A model generated the notes under the pieces. That model was not told the DNA's origin, made no database searches, and was given only the letters and a program-made list of their open reading frames with translations. This document shows positions 1-5,625 of a stretch of DNA of 5,748 bases, one piece after another (the first letter of the stretch is position 1; every line of letters starts with the position of its first letter). The DNA is from an uncultured Oscillospiraceae bacterium (GTDB taxonomy: Bacteria; Bacillota; Clostridia; Oscillospirales; Oscillospiraceae): NCBI GenBank assembly GCA_937915075.1, contig CALDMA010000122.1, forward strand, positions 1 to 5,748, given 5' to 3'. The position numbers and the translations under genes are program-made.

Positions 1-7
1 TGTTCAT
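1..7 (-). CDS. Start of a leftward gene, only two codons inside the window
   Basis: An ATG on the minus strand (bases 7-5) is preceded by a strong ribosome binding site, GGAGGT at 19-14, with a 6-base spacer. The reading continues ATG AAC and leaves the window. The product cannot be identified from two codons. The phased palindromes at 100-233 lie just upstream, so if they are binding sites this gene is the first candidate to be controlled by them or to encode their binding protein. That link is inference. Confidence 0.45.
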
Positions 8-13
8 GGTGAT

Positions 14-19
14 ACCTCC
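14..19 (-). promoter_or_regulatory. Ribosome binding site of the leftward gene at the left edge
   Basis: The minus strand reads GGAGGT here, 6 bases before an ATG. This is a near-perfect anti-SD match at a good distance, and it is the main reason to believe that a gene starts at base 7. Confidence 0.5.
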
Positions 20-24
20 ATAAA

Positions 25-54
25 AGTATATTTATCCCCTCACTTGGTAGGCAA
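25..54 (-). promoter_or_regulatory. Possible weak sigma-A promoter for the left-edge gene
   Basis: On the minus strand TTGCCT (54-49) is followed after 18 bases by TATACT (30-25). The hexamers are reasonable, but the expected start point near base 18 would fall inside the ribosome binding site at 14-19 and leave almost no leader. Either the true promoter is further upstream or this is a chance match. Confidence 0.2.
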
Positions 55-99
55 CGAAAACGGGCAAAAATTAACCCCCCTGAAAAATTCTTTTGTTTT

Positions 100-233
100 G
101 GCTCCAAATCGGAGCCATTTTCATGTGCGGGACTGCTTGTGGCTCCGAATTGGAGCCATTTTTCGTCTTTGGCAGCAAAATTGATGCCATGTCCATTACA
201 GCTCCAGCAGTGTGGCAGCAAAATTGATGCCAT
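100..233. repeat. Cluster of four GGC...GCC(AT) imperfect palindromes
   Basis: Two copies of GGCTCC-N5-GGAGCC (100-116 and 141-157) are followed by two identical copies of GGCAGCAAAATTGATGCCAT (171-190 and 214-233). The first pair has perfect 6-bp arms. The second pair is an imperfect dyad (GGCA-CAA / TTG-TGCC). All four begin GGC, end GCCAT and have an A/T-rich centre. Dyad centres lie about 41, 30 and 43 bp apart, near 4, 3 and 4 helical turns, so a dimeric protein could sit on one face of the helix. They lie between an intrinsic terminator and the start of a leftward gene. Operator, partition-site or iteron roles are possible, and the sequence does not decide among them. A plus-strand ORF running through this region is a by-product of the repeats. 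Confidence 0.7.
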
Positions 234-235
234 AA

Positions 236-275
236 AAATAAGCGTCTGCCTCTTTTCAGAAGCAGACGCTTATTT
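236..275 (-). terminator. Strong intrinsic terminator after the tnpV operon
   Basis: A perfect 14-bp stem, AAATAAGCGTCTGC (236-249) with GCAGACGCTTATTT (262-275), encloses a 12-base loop. On the minus strand the stem ends in a T-rich run, and it starts 13 bases after the stop codon of the 50-codon ORF. The opposite strand also ends in TTATTT, so it could work in both directions. It should stop leftward transcription of the two small genes before the palindrome cluster. Confidence 0.85.
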
Positions 276-288
276 CTCGTATTCTTTT

Positions 289-441
289 TTACCGCAGCAG
301 CCGGATCAGCAGATCATTGATATCCTCGGTGGGCTTGCCGCTTGCTATCAGCTTGTTCCGAAAGGACAACAGGGCCGTTGTCAGCAGCCGTCGCTCGCCG
401 GCGTAGAGTGCTAACACTCGATTTCTTCTATACTTGAACAT
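289..441 (-). CDS. Small conserved-looking 50-residue protein downstream of tnpV
   Basis: ATG at 441-439, stop TAA at 291-289, giving 50 residues (MFKYRRNRVLALYAGERR at the N-terminus, ending LLIRLLR). A GAGGTG ribosome binding site about 5 bases upstream overlaps the end of tnpV, and the gene starts 9 bases after the tnpV stop, so the two are probably translationally coupled. The protein is basic, mostly helical in character, with an Arg/Leu-rich N-terminal half, a short SGKPTEDIND turn and a leucine-rich end. No catalytic motif is visible. Small ORFs of this kind follow tnpV-type genes in other Clostridia elements as far as I recall, but I know of no assigned function. Good start signals and an immediate terminator make it likely to be real. 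Confidence 0.6.
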   Translation of the reverse strand: MFKYRRNRVLALYAGERRLLTTALLSFRNKLIASGKPTEDINDLLIRLLR

Positions 442-450
442 CACCACACC

Positions 451-729
451 TCAGCAATAAACCAGCTCATAAAGGATGATTTCCTCCGCACGGCTGCGGA
501 TGCTGTTCATCCGTCCCACCCATTCCATTTGATTCTCAGCCTTCAGCCGCTCAGTGACACCTTCGGCTTTCTTCATCTGCGCGACCAACCGATCGAACAT
601 CTCCTGTGCTGTGTCGCCGATTTCCTTGAGATGATCGTCCTGCTTGCCGGTCAGCAGCATTCCCGTGTAGATGCCGTCCCTGTGCTCGCACAGATACCGC
701 CTGCGCATTTCTGCAAATCTGTTGTACAT
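451..729 (-). CDS. tnpV: TnpV-family transposon-encoded protein, short form
   Basis: The 92-residue product matches my recollection of the TnpV family (Tn4451/Tn5397-type elements of Clostridia): an initial RRRYLCEHRDGIYTGMLLTG motif, a central stretch on the GDTAQEMFDRLVAQM pattern, then VTERLKAENQMEWVGRMNSI and the ending RAEEIILYELVYC. TnpV is a small, probably helical accessory protein of mobile elements with no defined biochemical role. Usual members are about 110-125 residues and carry an N-terminal segment containing a DYLxPDL-type motif, which is missing here. The start is well fixed: AGGAGG at 741-736 lies 6 bases before ATG, and an in-frame TGA lies only five codons upstream. The gene is therefore a genuinely shortened form, or a naturally short subfamily. 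It is followed by the 50-residue ORF in one operon. Confidence 0.8.
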   Translation of the reverse strand: MYNRFAEMRRRYLCEHRDGIYTGMLLTGKQDDHLKEIGDTAQEMFDRLVAQMKKAEGVTERLKAENQMEWVGRMNSIRSRAEEIILYELVYC

Positions 730-735
730 ATTCTT

Positions 736-741
736 CCTCCT
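736..741 (-). promoter_or_regulatory. Ribosome binding site fixing the short tnpV start
   Basis: The minus strand reads AGGAGG with a 6-base spacer to ATG 729-727. With the in-frame TGA just upstream, it rules out a longer N-terminus in this frame. Confidence 0.75.
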
Positions 742-989
742 TCACGCTCGCCGTATGGGTTTTTATCATCATCCACATAATAACGCAAACCGAAGGAAAA
801 GCCCAATATGCGAAAAACAGAGTTGCAGATTTGACAGGAAAATAGTCACATACGATTTGCCGAATCATACTTGACTAAATCGCACTTGACGATTCTTTAT
901 AGTGCTATGGCCAACAGACTGTCCTCTTATGTGAAGACCTAAATTTACCAAATCGGCGGTTTTCCTTAATTAGAGGAATGCCAAATTAA
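742..989. other. Intergenic region between the defence-like cassette and tnpV
   Basis: I see no complete gene in these roughly 250 bases. On the minus strand a TATGAT (-10-like) element near 865-870 has only a poor -35 match, so a tnpV promoter is not convincing. Downstream of the DUF4338 gene a weak hairpin, TTCCT / AGGAA with a 7-base AT-rich loop, lies near 962-978, but its T-run is poor. On the minus strand a start-less frame just before tnpV (about 791-729) reads GLRYYVDDDKNPYGEREGG, which may be the tail of a lost gene. Confidence 0.4.
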
Positions 990-3431
990 TCAAGGCAAAA
1001 GAATCTGTAGCCTCTTATCTATGCATACTCTATTGTCATCTATCCTGCATGAAAACGCAGAAATCGTCATTCCAAGATCAATACATGATTTGAGCAAGGG
1101 CGTAAACTGTGCGTCTGAAACGAAATAAATGCTATTTACATACGGATTAAGGGAAATAATACTGTAATGCACACGGTAGCCCAAGGAAAGCAAATCGCGC
1201 AGTTTTTCAAGCTGCTTCAGAGCTCTTTCAGAGAAGACCGTAGGAAACAAAGCACATTTTTCTGTTGAAAGCACGCTTTTTACTTCTATTATCGTATTTG
1301 TATCTTGAATATAAATATCACTCTTATAGCCTCCAACATAGTGCTCAGTATAGATCGTTTCTCTTCTTCCCAAAAAAGAAAAACGACGCCTCTTAATGCT
1401 GTCCGCAACCGCCCGATTTGCCATCGAGGTGTTTAACAGGATATAGTTTTTCTTGTACGGGATAGCAAAGTCGTTCAGTCGCTGAACAATATCCACCGTT
1501 GTTAATCGCTTCATCAGCCAACGATTATACCAATAATCAATCAATGCCTGTGTTCCATGGGCGATATCCTTCTCACAGTCAGGGTTAAAGCCATAATCTA
1601 CAGCATTTGTATAGCCCATCAAATACTCCTTCGTGTTCTTGGCAAGATCGATAGAATATACAATACGAGAAGAGTAATGCTTAAGAAATGCGTCAGCGCG
1701 GATTCCAATAGAGCTTAGGCCTCTGCTGATCATCCGAAAGCGCGGGCTTGTCCCCTCACCAAAAACATGATTAATTCGCTTCCCGCCATCCTGCAGTTCA
1801 AGAATTCTAGAGAAAAGAGCGGTGGTTTCCCTTGAAAAAAACACGGTACCATAGCCCTCCGTCACTCCCATTTTGCGAAACTCGAGTAATCTGCCGTTGC
1901 CTAATGGTACCTTTATACGATTGTACTGGCTGCTTCCGACAGCATATAGACTGGTAGTGCCTAGGTAGACTAGGCGGCTGTCGCGGATCACCTGTTCGCC
2001 CTTCATTCGAGAAGCGATTTCGCTGATTTGCCCCTCATAACGGTGAGTATAATCACTGATCACTCTAGGGCTGCAAGCCAGAATGCTTACAAGCTTACCG
2101 CCTAAGAGGTGATTATATGGCGGGATGGAGCCGCAAACGATAATGTCCATCATGCTTGAGCCAATTTTGCATTTTCTGTTAGCTATCAGCGCAGTATGAA
2201 TTGCTTTGCGTCCGCTCTCAGATGCAAGAAGAGATAGGAGCTTGTCTTCGTTACTTTGCCCGACGGCATTGTTAAATGCTATTTTTGCTTCCAAGAGCTT
2301 GGCCAATTCAGACGCACGCTTACGCTTAAATAGATTACTCTTTGCTTCCTCCCGCCAATCCGGAGACGTCTCGTTGTTTCTGTTGTTTATTGACCTTTCG
2401 GAATACTCTGCAGCTATGGCATAAAGCTCATCGACCTGCTCCTGACGGGGATACTTGGTTTGTTTATAATAGCCAAGATCACCGGTATAGATTTCCGAAA
2501 TCGCTGAATTGACATTTTTGACAAGAAGCGGGAAAAGGCGTTCTGCATAAGCATACCTGCGCTGTAGGTATTCCTCCTCGGTTTCAATTGGGGCTTGAAT
2601 TTTTACCTTAACTCTTTTTCCATCAGTTCCGCTTACAGTTTGCTCACAGTATTCTGTGTGAACTCGTTTTGACATTTCTGCCTTGATTGCCTCAATTGTC
2701 CAACCAATATCATCATCTCGAACAGTCAGATTAAGGACGGAATTACCCAAAGCAAAAATGCCAATGATCGGGTGATATGGCTGCAAGCTGTCTCTAACAA
2801 GATAGTATATGTTTCTCCCGGGCATTGTCTTATAGGGGATGGACCACGTGTAGCGGAAATATCTCCAAATGTCTGAAAGCTTAAAGCCTGTGAACTCATC
2901 TCTGCTGCCTGTAACCATTTGAATATATGGTGCACAGACCTGACGCCCCGTTCTAATTGCAAGGATGAGCGCATCTCTATTTCCAATCAAGCATTTAACC
3001 GATACTGGAGTACCGTTATAATTCCGCTCGGCCTCCATGTACTTAATGAAGCGTGCGACACTATCACTTTTAAATTGCGCATTGCGCTCTGCGCTAAGTC
3101 TATAGCGTATTTTCTCTTTATCATCAATGTTATCGTTTTCCATTCTCAAGGTAAGCTGATGATCCTGAAAATCAAAAATCCAACCTTGAAGGGAAAGATC
3201 TACCAATACACTCAGGGCCGCCATATATTTTTGGTAGTCAAGGTCGGCTTCTCGTGCAGTTTCAGAAACACGCCGAAGCTCGTCACTGATAATTCGAGCT
3301 CTGTTCATGGGCAACGTGTCTTCTAAGCGCCGGGTAAGTCGCTGAAACAACTCTTGGTATTCCCCACTCAAAGCAGGACGATACTGCTCCGAAGCGATGG
3401 TCTGTTCTATATTTTTAATAGATGCTTTCAT
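990..3431 (-). CDS. DUF4338 (DruA-like, Druantia family) protein fused to an SfsA-like PD-(D/E)XK nuclease domain
   Basis: About 813 residues, counted from the ATG at 3431. Residues about 1-115 are helical and without a known motif. A DUF4338-type core runs from about 140 to 645: HPIIGIFALGNSVLN then RDDDIGW (220-244), IPPYNHLLGGKLVSILACSP (436-455), GTTSLYAVGSSQYNR (491-505), and a W-rich end YWYNRWLMKR (633-642). These resemble DruA of type I Druantia anti-phage systems, whose exact activity is not settled. Residues about 660-800 look like SfsA: YILLNTSMANRAV, then KSDIYI (Asp705), IIEVKS (Glu716, Lys718), FP...SERALKQLEKL and AFSCRI. Asp, Glu-x-Lys is the PD-(D/E)XK nuclease signature. I chose ATG 3431 because AGGA lies 5 bases upstream; a longer frame from ATG 3476 has no ribosome binding site. 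The gene follows the AlbA_2 ATPase gene by 80 bases, without a promoter of its own that I can see. An anti-phage nuclease role is inference. Confidence 0.8.
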   Translation of the reverse strand: MKASIKNIEQTIASEQYRPALSGEYQELFQRLTRRLEDTLPMNRARIISDELRRVSETAREADLDYQKYMAALSVLVDLSLQGWIFDFQDHQLTLRMENDNIDDKEKIRYRLSAERNAQFKSDSVARFIKYMEAERNYNGTPVSVKCLIGNRDALILAIRTGRQVCAPYIQMVTGSRDEFTGFKLSDIWRYFRYTWSIPYKTMPGRNIYYLVRDSLQPYHPIIGIFALGNSVLNLTVRDDDIGWTIEAIKAEMSKRVHTEYCEQTVSGTDGKRVKVKIQAPIETEEEYLQRRYAYAERLFPLLVKNVNSAISEIYTGDLGYYKQTKYPRQEQVDELYAIAAEYSERSINNRNNETSPDWREEAKSNLFKRKRASELAKLLEAKIAFNNAVGQSNEDKLLSLLASESGRKAIHTALIANRKCKIGSSMMDIIVCGSIPPYNHLLGGKLVSILACSPRVISDYTHRYEGQISEIASRMKGEQVIRDSRLVYLGTTSLYAVGSSQYNRIKVPLGNGRLLEFRKMGVTEGYGTVFFSRETTALFSRILELQDGGKRINHVFGEGTSPRFRMISRGLSSIGIRADAFLKHYSSRIVYSIDLAKNTKEYLMGYTNAVDYGFNPDCEKDIAHGTQALIDYWYNRWLMKRLTTVDIVQRLNDFAIPYKKNYILLNTSMANRAVADSIKRRRFSFLGRRETIYTEHYVGGYKSDIYIQDTNTIIEVKSVLSTEKCALFPTVFSERALKQLEKLRDLLSLGYRVHYSIISLNPYVNSIYFVSDAQFTPLLKSCIDLGMTISAFSCRIDDNRVCIDKRLQILLP

Positions 3432-3436
3432 GCATT

Positions 3437-3447
3437 TCCTGCTTCCT
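3437..3447 (-). promoter_or_regulatory. Ribosome binding site that decides the DUF4338 gene start
   Basis: The minus strand reads AGGAAGCAGGA here, two AGGA-type matches. The nearer one ends 5 bases before ATG 3431-3429. The alternative in-frame ATG at 3476 is preceded only by A/T-rich sequence, so the shorter start is preferred. Confidence 0.55.
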
Positions 3448-3511
3448 GAATAAGGCTGCGTCACCGATGGCCGCATTCAATTAATTATTTGTAGCAAACA
3501 ATGGCTGGGAG

Positions 3512-4807
3512 CTAATTCAGCAAGTATTTTTTTTCAGCCCCGCGGCCTACCCTCTGCACAAGCCCCATATTCCGCATCTGTTTCATAAGCTCAAAAGCGC
3601 GGGTCTTCTTGATTCCAAGCAAGGATTGGACTTCTTCATCCGTGATATGGCCGTGCGCAGAGGTATAGTCAAGAACCTTTTGCATCTGTGCAGTGACCGG
3701 AGAAGCCTGCTTTGGGATGGCAACGGTCATGGCATTCATATTGGGCAAGACCATTTTGAATGCATTGGGCGTTGCTTCGATGATCGGTTGTACGGGACAG
3801 TTTTCATAAAGCTTATAAATTCTGCGGATGCCGGTGCCGTAGCTCTCGATCAAACGCAGGCGATGGAACATCTCGGCAAGATTCCTGTTGCGCGGCTGTG
3901 AAATACCGATACGGATATCATCGGTGGAGAGACCAGGGAGGAGGCCGCCGATAGAGATGAACTCTATCCTCTCGTCGTTCACATTGATGATAATGCTGCC
4001 GCTGTAGCTGTAATCCCGGTGTACAATGGCATTCAAAAGCGCCTCTCGAAGAGCCTCCTCAGGGTAATCCTGCTTTTCAATACGCTCCAAGCCCTTAAAT
4101 GACGCCTTGGTTCTGTTGCAGAGCATCAGGTAATCAAAGGTGTCCTCCAGTTGCGCAAAGATGGAGCCTCCGAACTCCTTGTTATCCTTGAAGGTGGTAT
4201 TGGAATCATCACCGAAAACCGCTACCTTCGTCGTATGCGCACATTGATCGGAGATGATAAGTGCAAGGTTGGTAAAAAGCTCGTCATTCTTCTGTGTGAT
4301 CCCAAGGGCACGGTACTTTTCCTTGCCGAACGGCACTCCATATTTTTCGAAAGCGTTTGCCGCAGCCTCAAAGGACAAGTCCTGCTCCATGGAGCGCATT
4401 TCTTCAAACGCATCGCCATCGCTTTCCTTAATCATCTGGCGAATCTGCTCAGGGGACGCTGGCACGCTGGAGGTGCCCTGGCGTACATAAACACTGTTGG
4501 GCTTCAGACCTTTTCCTTTGAGGTAGTAGGGCTTGTTGCTTCCCTCACTGACGGCAATGCGCACCACCTTGTTATCCTGGATCGAAAAGCGCACGAACAT
4601 TGTAACGTCCGGCACAATAGCATCGCGGATGCCGTTGGTGATGCGGGTATACTCCTGATCCACATCTGCCAGTCCGACGGCATTTCCATTGTTGTCAATG
4701 CCAACGAACACCACGCCGCCGTCCGTATTTGCGAAAGCGATCACTTCTTTGTAAATTTCCTCAGTAAACTGAGCCTTGAATTCTATATTTTCGGTTTCAA
4801 AGTTCAT
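3512..4807 (-). CDS. Schlafen AlbA_2 / GHKL-like ATPase / winged-helix protein (COG2865 type)
   Basis: This 431-residue protein has the standard order of the COG2865 family. Residues 1-125 form the Schlafen AlbA_2 domain: ExxEFK at 6-11, EVIAFANTDGGVVFVGID at 21-38, and VYVRQGTSS at 107-114. A linker follows. A HATPase_c_4-type ATP-binding region spans about 249-350, with N-box EALREALLNAIVHRDY (251-266, Asn259), EFISIGGLLPG and ESYGTGIRRIY (321-331). A C-terminal winged helix (about 370-431) contains ITDEEVQSLLGIKKTRAFELM. Family members are usually annotated as predicted transcriptional regulators, and AlbA_2/Schlafen-like domains also occur in nucleases and defence proteins. The start is clear: GAGGAGG lies 7 bases before ATG. 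It is the first gene of a two-gene unit with the DUF4338 fusion and has its own consensus promoter. It could regulate the unit, sense infection, or be an effector partner. An A8 run lies near its 3' end. Confidence 0.88.
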   Translation of the reverse strand: MNFETENIEFKAQFTEEIYKEVIAFANTDGGVVFVGIDNNGNAVGLADVDQEYTRITNGIRDAIVPDVTMFVRFSIQDNKVVRIAVSEGSNKPYYLKGKGLKPNSVYVRQGTSSVPASPEQIRQMIKESDGDAFEEMRSMEQDLSFEAAANAFEKYGVPFGKEKYRALGITQKNDELFTNLALIISDQCAHTTKVAVFGDDSNTTFKDNKEFGGSIFAQLEDTFDYLMLCNRTKASFKGLERIEKQDYPEEALREALLNAIVHRDYSYSGSIIINVNDERIEFISIGGLLPGLSTDDIRIGISQPRNRNLAEMFHRLRLIESYGTGIRRIYKLYENCPVQPIIEATPNAFKMVLPNMNAMTVAIPKQASPVTAQMQKVLDYTSAHGHITDEEVQSLLGIKKTRAFELMKQMRNMGLVQRVGRGAEKKYLLN

Positions 4808-4814
4808 GCAGATG

Positions 4815-4821
4815 CCTCCTC
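4815..4821 (-). promoter_or_regulatory. Strong ribosome binding site of the AlbA_2 ATPase gene
   Basis: The minus strand reads GAGGAGG with a 7-base spacer to ATG 4807-4805. Confidence 0.8.
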
Positions 4822-4838
4822 ATAAGAATTCTAATTAT

Positions 4839-4866
4839 ATTATACTCATAAAATTCGCCCTGTCAA
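4839..4866 (-). promoter_or_regulatory. Consensus sigma-A promoter of the two-gene cassette
   Basis: On the minus strand a perfect -35 TTGACA (4866-4861) is followed after 16 bases by a perfect -10 TATAAT (4844-4839). A second, overlapping TATAAT at 4839-4834 is too far from the -35. The predicted start near 4832 leaves a leader of about 25 bases containing the ribosome binding site. Such a strong promoter would normally need repression, which fits the inverted repeat around the -35. Confidence 0.8.
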
Positions 4867-4895
4867 CCGAAGCCTGTGAATTTTCGGCGAATATT
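4850..4895. promoter_or_regulatory. Inverted repeat around the -35 element, possible operator
   Basis: AAAATTCGCC (4850-4859) is repeated inverted as GGCGAATATT (4886-4895), a 9-of-10 match with arms on both sides of TTGACA. The right arm overlaps a perfect palindrome CGAATATTCG (4888-4897). Arm centres are 36 bp apart, about 3.4 helical turns. A repressor dimer or tetramer bound here would cover the promoter. The winged-helix domain of the first gene product is a natural candidate ligand, but that is inference. Confidence 0.45.
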
Positions 4896-4941
4896 CGTTC
4901 GTTCAATGCGGATGCCCGCCTTGTTTGTTCTCAAAAACAGA

Positions 4942-4951
4942 GAGGCGCCTC
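4942..4951. repeat. Perfect 10-bp palindrome GAGGCGCCTC
   Basis: A short GC-rich perfect palindrome in the gap between the cassette promoter and the hairpin at 4968-4997. It may be a further protein-binding site or chance. Nothing else supports a role. Confidence 0.3.
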
Positions 4952-4967
4952 GTCTAATAATGCGAAA

Positions 4968-4997
4968 GGGCCTCCTTCGCACATGCAAAGGAGGCCC
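4968..4997 (-). terminator. GC-rich hairpin, probable terminator of the rightmost gene
   Basis: GGGCCTCCTT (4968-4977) pairs perfectly with AAGGAGGCCC (4988-4997), with an internal GC/GC continuation and an ACAT loop. On the minus strand the stem is followed by TTTCGCATTATT, a modest U-rich tail. It lies about 60 bases beyond the end of the broken helix-turn-helix gene and upstream of the cassette promoter, so it would separate the two units. Confidence 0.6.
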
Positions 4998-5058
4998 ACC
5001 GAATACAGCTTTTTACACAATTACAGCTTGAAGCAGGCATTTTTACAATGCCACTATT

Positions 5059-5625
5059 TCATCGCCTGTCGTTCCATTTCTGCGCCTCCCAAAGCATATC
5101 GATATGCCGCCGGGATTTGCGGTTGGTGTTGTTGCAATCGTCCGAGCAGAGCCGGTCGATGAGATAGCATTTGGGGATCATGTACTTCTACAGCAGCGCC
5201 AGCGCCTTCAGTTTCCCCACGCGAATCCATTGGCAGACGGTGCGGCGGTTATAGCCTGTGAAGTCCACGGCAGCGGCCACATCCATCACATCCGGCAGCG
5301 CGACCAACATGCTCTCATAGTAGCGCCGGAGCTTCTTCTCGTCCTTGGTGCACGACGGATGGATGCGAATTTTATAGGGCCGAACCATTTCGCTTCCGTA
5401 TTTGTACCAGTTCTTCGGCGCTATGTATTTTTCCGGGTTTACCTCACGGTCGTTCATAAAGGCGATCACATCACTCTTCTTGATGGCGCAGCAGCGGGTT
5501 TTCTTGCCGGTGTGCAAAAAAATAGGTCGTTTTGGAGCATTTTTCATTTCAATTTGAACTCTGGCTTTTTCTGATATGGAGCTGGTCAATACCGGTCGGC
5601 GCGTCCGAGATTCGTTGCAGCACAA
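5059..5625 (-). pseudogene. Excisionase-like helix-turn-helix gene interrupted by an amber codon
   Basis: The open frame from 5625 to a TAG at 5190-5188 gives 145 residues. In the same frame after the TAG another 42 codons continue to TGA at 5061-5059, beginning KYMIPKCYLIDRLCSD and including KSRRHIDMLW, which is what this family normally has after its second helix-turn-helix. The helix-turn-helix itself is PDVMDVAAAVDFTGYNRRTV-CQWIRVGKLKAL (residues 111-142). Upstream, GKKTRCCAIKKSDVIAFM (40-57) looks like the wing and end of a first excisionase-type domain whose helices are absent. NPEKYIAPKNWYKYG links the two. No ribosome binding site precedes the TTG at 5625 or the ATG at 5547, so the real 5' end is uncertain and probably lost. 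Such two-domain proteins in Clostridia elements are thought to be DNA-binding accessory or excision factors. Confidence 0.7.

Noticed and set aside
139..414. Plus-strand ORF of 91 residues across the palindromes and terminator
   Set aside because: It is built from the GGC...GCC repeats and the terminator stem, has no ribosome binding site and lies opposite the better supported 50-residue ORF.
831..860. TTGACA on the plus strand as a promoter
   Set aside because: No acceptable -10 lies 16-18 bases downstream, and no plus-strand gene follows.
551..868. Minus-strand ORF of 105 residues overlapping tnpV
   Set aside because: Its second half is the out-of-frame reading of tnpV with an Arg/Gly/His-rich composition, and its start has no ribosome binding site.
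3432..3476. Upstream ATG giving a DUF4338 protein of 828 residues
   Set aside because: There is no ribosome binding site, and the extra 15 residues show no family feature. The ATG at 3431 has AGGA at a good distance. I keep the longer form only as a possible coupled start.
990..4807. The whole cassette as an insertion sequence
   Set aside because: I found no terminal inverted repeats or flanking target duplications around 870-990 or 4860-5000, and the unit carries a regulator-like ATPase.
4151..4825. Long plus-strand ORF of 224 residues
   Set aside because: It lies fully antisense to the AlbA_2 ATPase gene, which has clear domains, a promoter and a ribosome binding site. It is a coding shadow.
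5036..5052. Small hairpin GGCAT / ATGCC after the pseudogene
   Set aside because: The stem is only 5 bp and there is no T-run on the minus strand. The hairpin at 4968-4997 is the better terminator.
5104..5574. Plus-strand ORF of 156 residues
   Set aside because: It is antisense to the helix-turn-helix pseudogene and shows no recognisable motif or start signals.
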